From NCBI RefSeq assembly GCF_018596315.1, contig NZ_JAHEAG010000019.1:1-64000 (forward strand): a stretch of 64,000 bases of DNA, given 5' to 3'. Source of the stretch: Bradyrhizobium sp. SRL28. Its GTDB lineage: Bacteria; Pseudomonadota; Alphaproteobacteria; Rhizobiales; Xanthobacteraceae. The position numbers were made by a program, and so were the translations under genes. This document shows positions 43,960 to 53,108 of this stretch, one piece after another. Position 1 is the stretch's first letter. Every line of letters begins with the position of its first letter. A model generated the notes under the pieces. That model was given only the letters and a program-made list of their open reading frames with translations, was not told where the DNA came from and did not search any database.

Positions 43960-45762
43960 TTAAATCACTATCACGTCTTCGCTCGGCGGCTCTGCATACA
44001 GCCTTTCGACGCACCACGATCGGTGGCTCAACACGGCCCGCTGATTGACGTAGGCCTTGTCGGTGATTTCGCCTGCCGCCATCGATGGCGGCTCCTTGAG
44101 CAGCGAGAACGAACAAATTCTTTCGCTGCTTCCGACGGTTTCATTGTACTCCCGAAAACGGTCTTTCAGGAATTGAACTACGAGAGGGTCGCAGGGCAAA
44201 TCGGACGCTGGGGTCTTCGAGATCCGCGCTGCCTCGGCCGGATTCAACCAGCAGAGCAGCGCGCACGATTCACGATTTTCTCCCGCGACGACGAGGTCCA
44301 GCAATACGCCCCGGGTTGCAGCCAGAATGGCCGCTCGCATATTCCCGATCGAGACCCACGTGCCGTTCGCGAGTTTGAAGTTCTCGGAAATTCTGCCTGT
44401 AAAGCGCAACCCAAGCTCCGGCTTCTGGGGATCCAGAAACGAGACGGTATCGCCGATGCGATAGAATCCTTCCTCATCGAAGGCCTGTTCCGTCAAATCC
44501 GGCCTTCCGAGATAACCTGACGTAACGTTGGGTCCCTTGACCCTCGCCTCGTACGTATCGGAAACAGGGATCAGTTTTAATTGCAGACCCGGCGCGGGAA
44601 GACCGATCTCTCCCGGCTGGTCGGTCGCCCAATGGGTCGTACTGATTGTCGGGGCCGTTTCGGTAGTGCCGTAGCCCGACATGACGGGAATTCGCCGGCC
44701 AGTGATCGACGATGTCAGCCGATAGAGTTTCTCAAGCGTGGCCTGCGAGATTGCAGCCCCGGCATAGCTCAATCGATCCATCCGCTTGAATACGCTGGCG
44801 CCAAGTTCGAGGTCGTTCTCGATTGCACCACATAGGAGATTGTAGCCGGCAGGTACGTTGAACATGGCGGTGGGCGAAATCTCCTTGAGATTCGCGACCG
44901 TCTTGTGGAAGAGCTGAGGCAGCGGCCGGCCATCGTCGATGTAGAGCGTACCGCCATTCTTGAGAATGCCGTGAAGGATGACGTTGCTGCCCATCGTATG
45001 GTGCCAGGGCAGCCACTCGACCTGCACCGGCGCGTCCGGAGGAGACACCAGCAGACTCCCCATTTGCAGGGAAGTCGCCATCATGCGGTGGGTATTGAGC
45101 ACGCCTTTGGGGAAACCGGTCGAACCTGATGTGAAGAGAATCTTTGCGACAGCGTCGCAAGAAACCGCCAATGAAGCATCCGCAAATCCTTCGCTCCCCG
45201 TTCGGGCTTTCAGTGCGCCGAAAGGCACGGTATCCGGCGCTCCATCGACACTGATCCAGGTTGCGGCTGCAAGTTCCGAAATCGAGCGCCCCGCGGAAAA
45301 GTCGCGCCCGCTCTGGACGAAAACGAAGTTCGGGCGCAGCGCTTCCGCTATATCTTTGAGACGAGCTAGGCCGCCGGGCATCAGCGTGTAGTTTGGCGAT
45401 ATCGGCGCCAGGATTACCCCTATTGACATCGCGGCGAACGAGATCACCGCGTTCTCGATCGAATTTCCTGAAAGTACCGCCAGCTTGTCAGCCGGCTTTG
45501 CGCCCATCTCGATCAGGCTTTGGCCGACCGCCTGGACCTGCGACCATGCTTCGCGATAGGTGATCTCGTCCCATCCCCCTTCCGCATTGCGTTGCGCAAG
45601 AAAAATTCTATCGGGAACAGAATTAGCCCAGCTCGGAAGAAAATCCGTGATACGCCAATCGCACTTTCCTAACTCAAGTGGCGAGCTCAATATGAGCGTG
45701 CCGTCGGTTCGACGCTCTATGGAAAGCTCCCTCGGCGCGAACGTCAGTGGCTTCGTCGACAT
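43960..45762 (-). CDS. Feruloyl-CoA synthetase-like AMP-dependent ligase
   Basis: The protein has 600 residues from ATG 45762 (MSTKPLTFAP) with AGGAG 9 bases before; longer frames have no support. Signature AKILFTSGSTGFPKGVLNTH, then MSGYGTTETAPTIS, FTGRISENFKLANGTWVSIG. VEWLPWHHTMGSNVI and the SENFKL hinge are typical of feruloyl-CoA synthases rather than fatty acyl ligases. It would activate an aryl-propenoic or other aromatic acid. It converges on the HxlR gene and is followed upstream by a LivK-type binding protein. Confidence 0.92.
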   Translation of the reverse strand: MSTKPLTFAPRELSIERRTDGTLILSSPLELGKCDWRITDFLPSWANSVPDRIFLAQRNAEGGWDEITYREAWSQVQAVGQSLIEMGAKPADKLAVLSGNSIENAVISFAAMSIGVILAPISPNYTLMPGGLARLKDIAEALRPNFVFVQSGRDFSAGRSISELAAATWISVDGAPDTVPFGALKARTGSEGFADASLAVSCDAVAKILFTSGSTGFPKGVLNTHRMMATSLQMGSLLVSPPDAPVQVEWLPWHHTMGSNVILHGILKNGGTLYIDDGRPLPQLFHKTVANLKEISPTAMFNVPAGYNLLCGAIENDLELGASVFKRMDRLSYAGAAISQATLEKLYRLTSSITGRRIPVMSGYGTTETAPTISTTHWATDQPGEIGLPAPGLQLKLIPVSDTYEARVKGPNVTSGYLGRPDLTEQAFDEEGFYRIGDTVSFLDPQKPELGLRFTGRISENFKLANGTWVSIGNMRAAILAATRGVLLDLVVAGENRESCALLCWLNPAEAARISKTPASDLPCDPLVVQFLKDRFREYNETVGSSERICSFSLLKEPPSMAAGEITDKAYVNQRAVLSHRSWCVERLYAEPPSEDVIVI

Positions 45763-45951
45763 CGAAACAATCTCCTGAACCGCTGTGATGGTCGACAAGC
45801 GCGCGGGGGCACGATTCGTCGCTTCTGATGCCATGTCCGCTGGACCTACCTGCCTGGATCGCGCGAACGATCAATCGGCTTTCGGGCCAGACCAGCCGGC
45901 AGTTGGCAACCAGCCCGCCAACTGCCGCCCCCGTCGCTTCGCCCAGTGAAT

Positions 45952-47151
45952 TCACTCGGACTTGGCATCCAGCACTTCCCCGAAGCCTTCCCAACTTGTA
46001 CCGGTCCATCGCTGCAGTCGCATCTGTGTCCAGATCATGTTCACCGTGTCGGTGGTGTTGACCTTGACGCCAGGCAGCACGGTCGGCACCACGAAATCCC
46101 TGAGGTTCTTGGCCTGCGCGAGAATATTCTTGCGGGACAGATCATTGCCGCATTGCTTTAGAATCTGCTCGAGCAGGACGCCTTGCTGGTAGCCGGTCAG
46201 ATAGCTGCCATTGGTGATATCGACGCCCGGCAAATACTTGTCCAGAAATGCCCGGTAGGCCTGCATGCCAGGGTCATCTTTCCATGTCGGATCCAGAATA
46301 TCCTTGTTGGTCGTGCCGACGATCACGCCGACTGATTTGTCGAGACCGGCGGGTGCGAGCGTGCCTCCGACAGAACCGGATGGGAAATTGATGATTACGG
46401 TCGCCTTCCAGCCGATCACCGACGCCTGCCGGATGGCTTGAGCGGCGAACTTCGGTGTGCCGGCGATCACGAGGGCATCCGCACCGGAGCTCTTCAGATT
46501 GACCACCTGTGAATCAACCGTCGGTTCGGTGACCTCATAGGAAGCGGTCACGACCTTTCGGTCGAAATCCTTTCCGAGAAACGCCTTGAACGCGCTGACA
46601 TAGTCTTTGCCGAGATCGTCGTTCTGATAGAGGATGGCATACTTGGCGTTCGGCAATGTCTTCGTCAGATACTTGGCATAGATCTTTCCTTCGGTGTCGT
46701 AACTGACAAGACCTGTCGTAGTCAGGGGGTAACTGGCCACGTCCGTGAACTTGGATGACCCGCTGATAATTGCGATGCTGGGCACTCCTTTCGACCGCAG
46801 GTATTTTGCCGTAGCCGAGATGCCGGGAGTACCAAGCTGGCCGAACATGAACGACACTTCGTCGCTCTCAACGAGTTTGCGAACGTGCTCCACGGCTTTG
46901 GGAGGGCTGTATACGTCGTCATATGCGACGTAGTTGATTTTGCGTCCGTTGATGCCGCCGCGGTCGTTGACCGACTGAATATAGGCGATAACTCCCTTGC
47001 CCACGAGACCGATCGATGACGCCGGTCCGCTGAAGGGAAAGACGCCACCGATCTTGATCTCGGTAGCAGAGATTCCCGGCTCGTCCGCCGCGAATGCCGG
47101 GCCGCTCAAAAGCAGAGCCACAACCGCAACGGCCTTCCAGTTCACCAACAT
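45952..47151 (-). CDS. LivK-type periplasmic binding protein
   Basis: ATG 47151 follows GGGAGGA. Signal peptide LVNWKAVAVVALLLSGPAFA before ADEPG; 399 residues in all. IKIGGVFPFSGPASSIGLVG, KINYVAYDDVYSPPKAVEHV and FGQLGTPGISAT mark the type I fold used for branched-chain amino acids, aromatic acids and other carboxylates. It is an intact paralog of 14774. Regulon site 4 is 50 bases upstream. No permease or ATPase genes are in the window, so it needs a transporter elsewhere. Confidence 0.95.
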   Translation of the reverse strand: MLVNWKAVAVVALLLSGPAFAADEPGISATEIKIGGVFPFSGPASSIGLVGKGVIAYIQSVNDRGGINGRKINYVAYDDVYSPPKAVEHVRKLVESDEVSFMFGQLGTPGISATAKYLRSKGVPSIAIISGSSKFTDVASYPLTTTGLVSYDTEGKIYAKYLTKTLPNAKYAILYQNDDLGKDYVSAFKAFLGKDFDRKVVTASYEVTEPTVDSQVVNLKSSGADALVIAGTPKFAAQAIRQASVIGWKATVIINFPSGSVGGTLAPAGLDKSVGVIVGTTNKDILDPTWKDDPGMQAYRAFLDKYLPGVDITNGSYLTGYQQGVLLEQILKQCGNDLSRKNILAQAKNLRDFVVPTVLPGVKVNTTDTVNMIWTQMRLQRWTGTSWEGFGEVLDAKSE

Positions 47152-47200
47152 TGCTCGTCCTCCCAAACGCGCACCTTTCCGCGGCACGTCGCCTCGGGAG

Positions 47201-47230
47201 ACAATACAGTTCTTTTTTAGAACTCGTCAA
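47201..47230 (-). promoter_or_regulatory. Promoter with nested palindrome (regulon site 4)
   Basis: Minus-strand TTGACG (47230-47225), spacer AGTTCTAAAAAAGAACT (47225-47209 region), then GTATTG or TATTGT (47207-47201). Spacer and -35 are identical to site 2 for 22 bases. Upstream of the binding protein. Confidence 0.62.
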
Positions 47231-47575
47231 GCACTTAGATCATAATCCCGCGGAAAGGACAACGCGTGCCCGCAGGCCAAAGGTACGGCGAGGCGCTGCT
47301 CTCCGAAGAGATGTCACCAGCATTCTATTTTAAAACTAACCAGCCGCCTTTGGAGAAAACAAAAACCGTAGGCGAGCCACCTTTGGGCCCATGCAGTATT
47401 TCGGTGGCGTTTGCTGTCGATGATGAAGGCGTCAGCCAGTCTACCGGGGGACTACACGCGAAACGCGGTGCGGTTGCAGAGGCAGTTTTCAAGATTCTGC
47501 ATCGAGGTTCTGGTAGTTTGAAGATTCGGTGATCACGCCGTCGCGGATTGAAGCATCTCCTCCGACAAGAGCGCC
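47231..47575. other. 345-base gap with no convincing gene
   Basis: A plus-strand frame of 88 codons (47266-47532) has no ribosome site, no recognisable motif and mixed codon use. It lies between the 5' end of the binding-protein gene and the 3' end of the RND permease gene. I see nothing else here. Confidence 0.5.
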
Positions 47576-50500
47576 TTACTCGGCAGCCATTGCTGTTCGC
47601 AAATTTAATTCCTCCAGCGAATCCTCATGGGCCTCGTCTGCAGCCGGGCTAATCCGAAACCACGCGGCATAAAGTGCAGGAAGGAACAGCAGGATCAGCA
47701 CCGTGCCGACCGCGGTGCCGCCAATCAGCGTATAGGCCATCGATCCCCAGAAGACGGAGTGCGTGAGAGGGATGAAAGCCAGCACGGCGGCAAGTGCGGT
47801 CAGGATCACGGGCCTCGTGCGTTGCACCGTGGCCTCGATGACCGCGTGATAGTCATCAAGGCCGGCAGCGCGGTTCTCCTTGATTTGTTCGGTCAGGATG
47901 AGAGTATTGCGCATCAGGATGCCCGCCAGTCCTATCAGGCCCAGAATGGCGTTGAATCCGAAGGGCTGATTAAAGGCGAGCAGCATCGGTACGACGCCGA
48001 CGAGGCCAAGCGGTGCCGTCAGCATGACCATCGCCATCGTCGAGAAGGATCGCACCTGAAGCATGGTGACGATCAGCATGGCCGCGATCATGGCGGGAAA
48101 GACCGTCGCCAACGCGTCATTGGCCTTGGTTGCCTCTTCGATCGATCCGCCCAATTCGATGCGATAGCCGGCCGGAAGGGATGCGATCAGCGGCTCAAGC
48201 GCCGTCTTGATCTCCTTGGAGACCTCTGGAGGCTGGTTCGCCTCGTTGATGTCCGAGCGAATCGTGACGACGGGTGTGCGATCGCGGCGTTTCATAATCG
48301 GCTCTTCCAGACGGATTTCCGAATGGCCGATCTGGTCGAGCGGAATCGGGCGGCCGTCCCTGCTCATCAGTGAGAAATCCGCCAGACGCGCCGGATCCAG
48401 CCGCTCGCCGCCCGCGCTGCGTGCCACGATGGGGACATTGCGAATGTCCTCGCGGACCTGCGTAACGACGACGCCCGTGAGAAGGAACTGCAGCTGCCTG
48501 CCCACCTCCGCCGACGAGAGGCCGATGAGGTTCAGTCGATCCTGATCCGGGATGAAGCGGAGCACGGGTGTGCGATTGCCCCAATCGCGGTTCGCTTGCC
48601 GCACATCGGGAACGCCACGCATGACATCGAGCGCTTTGTCAGAGATGGCGTACAATTGCGCGGGGTCAGGCCCCATGACGCGAAACTCGACCGGGAAGGG
48701 CGTGTAGGGTCCGAACACAAGCTGAGTGACGCGCACGCTAGCCTCCGGCGCAAGCCCATCTGACACCGCCTGTCGGAGCCGATGCTTCAAAGCCTCGCGC
48801 GCGTCCGCGTCCGGTGTAAGCACGACGATCTTGGCGAAGGCCGGATCAGGCAGCTCAGGCGCCATCGCGAAGAAGAATCGGGGAGCGCCCTGACCGACAT
48901 AGCTCGTGACGATCTTAGCCTCCGACTGGTGGTCCAGCCAGTGCTCGAGTTTTTCGACTGCGGCGGTCGTCGTCTCAATGCTGGTGCCTTCCGGTAAACG
49001 AACCTCCACCAGCACCTCGGGGCGGTCGGACGTCGGGAAGAACTGCTGTTTGATGGCGCCCATGCCGACGCCGGAAAGCGCGAAAGCGATAGCGACGATG
49101 CTGCAGGTAACGAACTTGTGGCGCACGGCGAAGGTGATGATCCCTCGCAGGCGTCGATAGTTCGGTGTGCCGTAGATCGCGTGGTGACCGCCTTCGATCG
49201 GTTTGATCGCCGGAAGCATCTTGACGCCAAGATAGGGCGTGAAGACCACCGCGACGATCCAGGAGACAATGAGGGCGAACCCCACGACCCAAAAGATGTT
49301 GCCGGCGTATTCGCCGGCAGTCGAGCGCGCGAAGCCGACCGGCAGGAATCCGGCGACCGTCACGAGTGTACCGGACAGCATCGGCGCCGCAGTATGGCTC
49401 CACGCATAGGCCGCCGCCTTGATGCGGTCCATGCCCTCTTCCATTTTCACCACCATCACCTCGATGGCGATGATGGCGTCGTCCACGAGAAGACCAAGCG
49501 CCAGGATCAGGGCGCCGAGCGTGATGCGGTCGAAGAACCGGCCGGTTTCCAGCATGATCAGGAACACGACGGCAAGCGTCAGAGGGACGGCAGCCGCCAC
49601 GACGATGCCGACGCGCCAGCCGAGGCTGAGCAGGCACACCAGCAGCACCACGCCGAGCGCCATCGCGAATTTCATCATGAATTCGTCAACCGCCGAGGTG
49701 ATGTTGACGGCCTGGTCGCTGACTTTGGCCAGAGTCATCCCGAGTGGCAGCGTCCGAGCGATAGCTGCGGACCTCTCCTCCAGCGCCTTGCCGAGCGCGA
49801 GGCCATCCCAGCCTTCCTGCATAACCGCCGCGAGCATGATGGAGGGCTCACCCTGGTGTCGAATAAGGTAGGTGGGGGGGTCCTCGTAGCCTCGGCGGAC
49901 ATCGGCGATGTCGGCAAGCTTCAGCGTCCGCCCCGCAGCGACGATGGGCGTGTCGGCGATCGCCTGGACACTGTCATAAGCGCCGTCGACCCGGATGAAA
50001 ACCTGCGGCCCCTTGGTGTCGATCGAGCCTGCCGGTGTGACGGTGTTCTGCCGCTGCACGGCGGCAACGATATCCTGTGCCGATACGCCGAGGGTTGCCA
50101 ATTTGGCGAAGGAAAACTCGATGAATATCTGTTGGGGACGTTCGCCGAGGATGTTGATCTTCTTGACACCGGACACGTGCAGGAGGTCCTGGCGAATGGT
50201 TTCGGCTTGCCTGGCGAGTTCCCGCATCGGCATGCCCTTCGCCTTGAGGGCATAAAGGGCGAAGCTCACGTCCGAATATTCGTCGTTGACGAAGGGGCCG
50301 AGCACACCAGACGGCAGCTTGCGCGCTTCATCCCCAAGCTTCTTGCGGGCCTGGTAGAACTCCTCCTGCACGCTAGATGGCGGTGTGCTGTCCTTCAGCG
50401 TAACCGTCATGTACGCGTAGCCTGGCCGTGTGGTCGTCTCCACCCGGTCGTACCAGGTCAGCTCCTGAAGCCGTTTCTCCAACGGTTCGGCGACCTGGTC

Positions 50501-50689
50501 CTGCATCTCACGCGCCGTCGCGCCTGGCCATACCGTCGTGACCGTCAGGGTCTTGATGGTGAAGGAGGGGTCCTCCGCCCGCCCGAGCATGAGGAAGGCG
50601 TAGGCGCCTGCGGCCGCCATCAGGAGGATGAAGAACAGGGTTACGGCCCGTTCGCGAACGGCGATCGCGGAAAGATTGAAATTCAGCAT
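47576..50689 (-). CDS. RND efflux transporter permease
   Basis: Inner-membrane proton-driven efflux pump of 1037 residues (family length). N-terminal NLSAIAVRERAVTLFFILLM, first periplasmic loop VWPGATAREMQDQVAEPLEK, TM4 charge relay GLLVDDAIIAIEVMV, and C-terminal LIGLAGILMRNTLILTEQI. AGGAGC precedes the ATG. The adaptor gene 51299 is upstream but separated by a frameshifted NTF2-like gene. No outer membrane channel gene is adjacent. Regulated by TetR 52493 by position. Confidence 0.96.
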   Translation of the reverse strand: MLNFNLSAIAVRERAVTLFFILLMAAAGAYAFLMLGRAEDPSFTIKTLTVTTVWPGATAREMQDQVAEPLEKRLQELTWYDRVETTTRPGYAYMTVTLKDSTPPSSVQEEFYQARKKLGDEARKLPSGVLGPFVNDEYSDVSFALYALKAKGMPMRELARQAETIRQDLLHVSGVKKINILGERPQQIFIEFSFAKLATLGVSAQDIVAAVQRQNTVTPAGSIDTKGPQVFIRVDGAYDSVQAIADTPIVAAGRTLKLADIADVRRGYEDPPTYLIRHQGEPSIMLAAVMQEGWDGLALGKALEERSAAIARTLPLGMTLAKVSDQAVNITSAVDEFMMKFAMALGVVLLVCLLSLGWRVGIVVAAAVPLTLAVVFLIMLETGRFFDRITLGALILALGLLVDDAIIAIEVMVVKMEEGMDRIKAAAYAWSHTAAPMLSGTLVTVAGFLPVGFARSTAGEYAGNIFWVVGFALIVSWIVAVVFTPYLGVKMLPAIKPIEGGHHAIYGTPNYRRLRGIITFAVRHKFVTCSIVAIAFALSGVGMGAIKQQFFPTSDRPEVLVEVRLPEGTSIETTTAAVEKLEHWLDHQSEAKIVTSYVGQGAPRFFFAMAPELPDPAFAKIVVLTPDADAREALKHRLRQAVSDGLAPEASVRVTQLVFGPYTPFPVEFRVMGPDPAQLYAISDKALDVMRGVPDVRQANRDWGNRTPVLRFIPDQDRLNLIGLSSAEVGRQLQFLLTGVVVTQVREDIRNVPIVARSAGGERLDPARLADFSLMSRDGRPIPLDQIGHSEIRLEEPIMKRRDRTPVVTIRSDINEANQPPEVSKEIKTALEPLIASLPAGYRIELGGSIEEATKANDALATVFPAMIAAMLIVTMLQVRSFSTMAMVMLTAPLGLVGVVPMLLAFNQPFGFNAILGLIGLAGILMRNTLILTEQIKENRAAGLDDYHAVIEATVQRTRPVILTALAAVLAFIPLTHSVFWGSMAYTLIGGTAVGTVLILLFLPALYAAWFRISPAADEAHEDSLEELNLRTAMAAE

Positions 50690-50800
50690 TTGGCTGCTCC
50701 TATTCCTCGACGTTCGTCCTGACGCCCGCCGTCTTGCGGCAGGTGGGCGCCGAGTGAACCGCGATGACCTAAAGAACGCCGGCCTCTGACTGCGCTTCTG

Positions 50801-51258
50801 CTAACTTACGATGGGTTCGGCGACAGCTTCTTTGAGGCCAGCTGCCGCTTGGGCAGCAAGCCCACGGGCCGCTTCCTGTGAATCCTGAAATTCCTCGAGT
50901 GCATGGACCCTACCCCACCGCAGGGTGAACACGTGGAGCCCACGGTTGACGTACGACGCGTCGCCGTGGGGCAGCGTTGCGGTGCCGTCCCACTGGACAA
51001 ACACGGTGGTATTCACGGCCAGCCCTTCACCCAGATATTGTTGACCGTGAGATGGAGAGTGGGCTGGACGCGGCCGAGGCGCTCAAACCAGCTGCGCAGA
51101 GCTTCTTTGTGGTGGCGCTCACCACCAAGCGCGTGGGCACCGGAAACGCGGTGATGGATATGCGGCGCGACTGCTTTCACCGCTTCATCCCAGCGATGGT
51201 TGTTGACGTGGTCGAAGGTCTTTCGGATTTCGTTCTTGACGATGTAACCGTATAGCAT
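50801..51258 (-). pseudogene. NTF2/SnoaL-like protein, frameshifted
   Basis: From ATG 51258 (GGAG 8 bases before) the frame runs MLYGYIVKNEIRKTFDHVNN to NNIWVKGWP and stops at 51013. One frame over, the sequence continues NTTVFVQWDGTATLPHGDAS to 50801. Joined, the product of about 152 residues has a complete NTF2-like cone fold pattern (helices, then RVQPTLHLTVNNIW, FVQWDGTATL). A missing base in TGGCCGTGAATACC explains the break. It lies inside the RND operon. Sequencing error is possible; if so it is an intact 'nuclear transport factor 2 family' protein of unknown ligand. Confidence 0.75.
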
Positions 51259-51269
51259 TGTTGGTCTCC

Positions 51270-51299
51270 AACGGTGATCGCGGAAAGATTGAAGCTCAT
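51270..51299 (-). repeat. Duplicated start of the RND permease gene (scar)
   Basis: Minus strand from 51299 reads ATG then codons for SFNLSAITV, the same as the permease start (LNFNLSAIAV). The 24 bases 51270-51293 match 50657-50680 at 23 positions. The ATG overlaps the adaptor stop as TGATG, the usual coupling of adaptor and permease, so this was probably the original permease start before the NTF2-like gene was inserted. Confidence 0.65.
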
Positions 51300-52408
51300 C
51301 AGTTGCCTCTGCTTTCAGACGCAGTCCTGACGCGAGCGCCCTCCTGCAGGAGATGAGCGCCGAGAGAAACAATCGGATCATCCGAACTCAATCCGGAGAC
51401 CACCGCGCTTTCGCCGCTCAGCCGAACAAGTTTGATGGTCCGAAAGCGGACGGTTGATGTGGCGCTATCCAGGACCCACACACCGGTCTTCAGGCCGTCA
51501 TCGAGCACGGCACCCAGCGGCACCTGAACTTCCGGCTCACTCGCCTGGCTTGCCAGCCGAATGGTTACCGTCGCGCCAAGCGGTGCTGCCGCGGCCTCAC
51601 CGTCGAGCACATAACGAGCCTCATAGGTACGGGTCTGAGCATCGGCGGCGTCCGACAACTGCCGCAGATGCGCGGTATAGCGCCGCCCATCGGCCCCATA
51701 CACGCGGGCCTCGGCCGCGGAGCCGATGGCGGGCCGGATCGTTTCGGGAAGCGCAACCACCGCTTCGCGGGGGCCGGCCTTTGCGATTCGAACGACTGTC
51801 TGGCCGGCGGAGACGACCTGCCCGGGCTCGCCAAGCGTTTCGATCACCGTTCCGTCCGCGTCCGCAACCAGGACCGAATAGGTCGCCTCATTCTCGGAGA
51901 CCCGCGCGTCAGCTTCAGCGGTGGCGAGTTGCGCCTCGGCGGTATCCAACGCGGCCTTCGCTTGCTCGTAGCGCTGTCGGGAAGCCCATCCGTTGCTCAC
52001 CAACTTGGCGTATCGCTGTTCATCCGCTTCGGTCTGAACGAAAGATGCACGCGCTGCAGCAACGGCGTTGCGCTTCGCCATGACCGCAAGGCGAAGATCG
52101 GTTTCGTCGATCCGCATCAGCGGCTGACCGGCTTTGACCGGCTGACCAGCATTCACAAACCGTTCCACGATCTTGCCGGCGACCCGAAAACCGAGATTGC
52201 TCTGCACCCTCGCCCCGATGATGCCCGTGAAGCCGCGTTCGGATCCGGTCACCCGCGCTGCCGTCGCCAATCTGACGATCGGGGGTTCCTGCCTCGGGTC
52301 GCTCACGGTAGAGGCTGCCTGCGTGCGGATGGAAAGCGTAACGAATCCGGCCGCCCCGAACACCGCGATCAGGATGCTTCCCAGCACGATAATGGGTCTT
52401 TTTTTCAT
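51299..52408 (-). CDS. RND efflux periplasmic adaptor (HlyD/MFP family)
   Basis: The protein has 369 residues. An N-terminal anchor (PIIVLGSILIAVFGAAGFVT), lipoyl halves GFRVAGKIVERFVNAGQPVK and VLVADADGTVIETLGEPGQ, a coiled-coil hairpin (about 105-165) and a beta-barrel (AVVALPETIRP) are in standard order. It links the permease to an outer membrane channel. Start ATG 52408. First gene of the efflux operon, divergent from TetR 52493 across a 49-bp palindrome. Confidence 0.95.
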   Translation of the reverse strand: MKKRPIIVLGSILIAVFGAAGFVTLSIRTQAASTVSDPRQEPPIVRLATAARVTGSERGFTGIIGARVQSNLGFRVAGKIVERFVNAGQPVKAGQPLMRIDETDLRLAVMAKRNAVAAARASFVQTEADEQRYAKLVSNGWASRQRYEQAKAALDTAEAQLATAEADARVSENEATYSVLVADADGTVIETLGEPGQVVSAGQTVVRIAKAGPREAVVALPETIRPAIGSAAEARVYGADGRRYTAHLRQLSDAADAQTRTYEARYVLDGEAAAAPLGATVTIRLASQASEPEVQVPLGAVLDDGLKTGVWVLDSATSTVRFRTIKLVRLSGESAVVSGLSSDDPIVSLGAHLLQEGARVRTASESRGN

Positions 52409-52425
52409 GGCACGGCCTCATCAAA

Positions 52426-52474
52426 TAGATTGCACTCGAACTCTATATCTGATATAGATTTCGAGTGCAATCTA
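52426..52474. promoter_or_regulatory. 49-bp palindrome between efflux operon and TetR gene
   Basis: Outer arms TAGATTGCACTCGAA (52426-52440) and TTCGAGTGCAATCTA (52460-52474) are perfect complements. The inner arms TCTATATC (52442-52449) and GATATAGA (52451-52458) are also perfect around a single centre base; only one pair (52441/52459) is mismatched. It ends 17 bases before the adaptor start and 18 bases before the TetR start, so a bound repressor would shut both promoters. Confidence 0.8.
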
Positions 52475-52492
52475 AAAAATTGGAGATTTACA

Positions 52493-53071
52493 ATGCGCGT
52501 GAGTCGCATTCAGGCCGCGGAAAACCGCGAAACTGTAATCAACGTCGCAAGTCGCCTTTTTCGGGAGTGCGGCTTTGATGGCATCGGCCTCAAGGATCTG
52601 ATGAAGGGTGCCGGGCTCACCCAAGGCGCCTTTTACAAGCAGTTCGCGTCAAAGGAGGACTTGGCGGCGCAGGCGTCCAAGCGGGCATTGGAGAGCGCCA
52701 CCCTCCGATGGTCGGCCGCGACCGCGGCGAAACCCAAGGATCCACTCGGCGCAGTGGTTGCGTTCTACCTCAGCGCCGACCATCGCGATGAAAAGATGGA
52801 CGGCTGCCCGATCGTGGCGCTCGGCTCAGATGCCGCCAGACAGGGCAGCGACGTGAAAGCGTCATTCGAAGCCGGGATCAAAGACCATCTCGAAATCCTC
52901 AGCCGATTGATTGCCGAAACCAGCGGCGAGAAGCCCAAAGGAAAAGCGATGGCCATTCTCTCGACGATGGTCGGTGCGGTGATGCTATCGCGCGTCGTCA
53001 ACGACCCCGATCTGGCTCAGGCCCTTCTGAAGGCGGCGGCCAAACAGGTTCGCGAAGCCGCCGCCGCTTGA
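52493..53071 (+). CDS. TetR-family regulator of the RND efflux operon
   Basis: The protein has 192 residues from ATG 52493 (GGAG upstream); the frame is open far upstream but that part is antisense to the adaptor. HTH with NRETVINVASRLFRECGFDG, LKDLMKGAGLTQGAFYKQF; ligand domain HRDEKMDGCPIVALGSDAA. Same subfamily as TetR 23849 and 58051. It should repress the pump and itself through the 49-bp palindrome. Confidence 0.94.
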   Translation: MRVSRIQAAENRETVINVASRLFRECGFDGIGLKDLMKGAGLTQGAFYKQFASKEDLAAQASKRALESATLRWSAATAAKPKDPLGAVVAFYLSADHRDEKMDGCPIVALGSDAARQGSDVKASFEAGIKDHLEILSRLIAETSGEKPKGKAMAILSTMVGAVMLSRVVNDPDLAQALLKAAAKQVREAAAA

Positions 53072-53108
53072 TGGCTGGTCAATCTTATAAATTCATGGAG
53101 GACACGAA

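Noticed and set aside
47266..47532. 88-codon plus-strand frame in the gap before the RND permease
   Set aside because: No ribosome site, no recognisable motif, weak coding pattern.
49118..50722. 534-codon plus-strand frame opposite the RND permease
   Set aside because: His/Arg/Asp-rich shadow of the permease; no family motif and no ribosome site.
51668..52492. Upstream extension of the TetR 52493 frame
   Set aside because: Antisense to the adaptor and crosses the 49-bp palindrome; TetR homology and Shine-Dalgarno begin at 52493.
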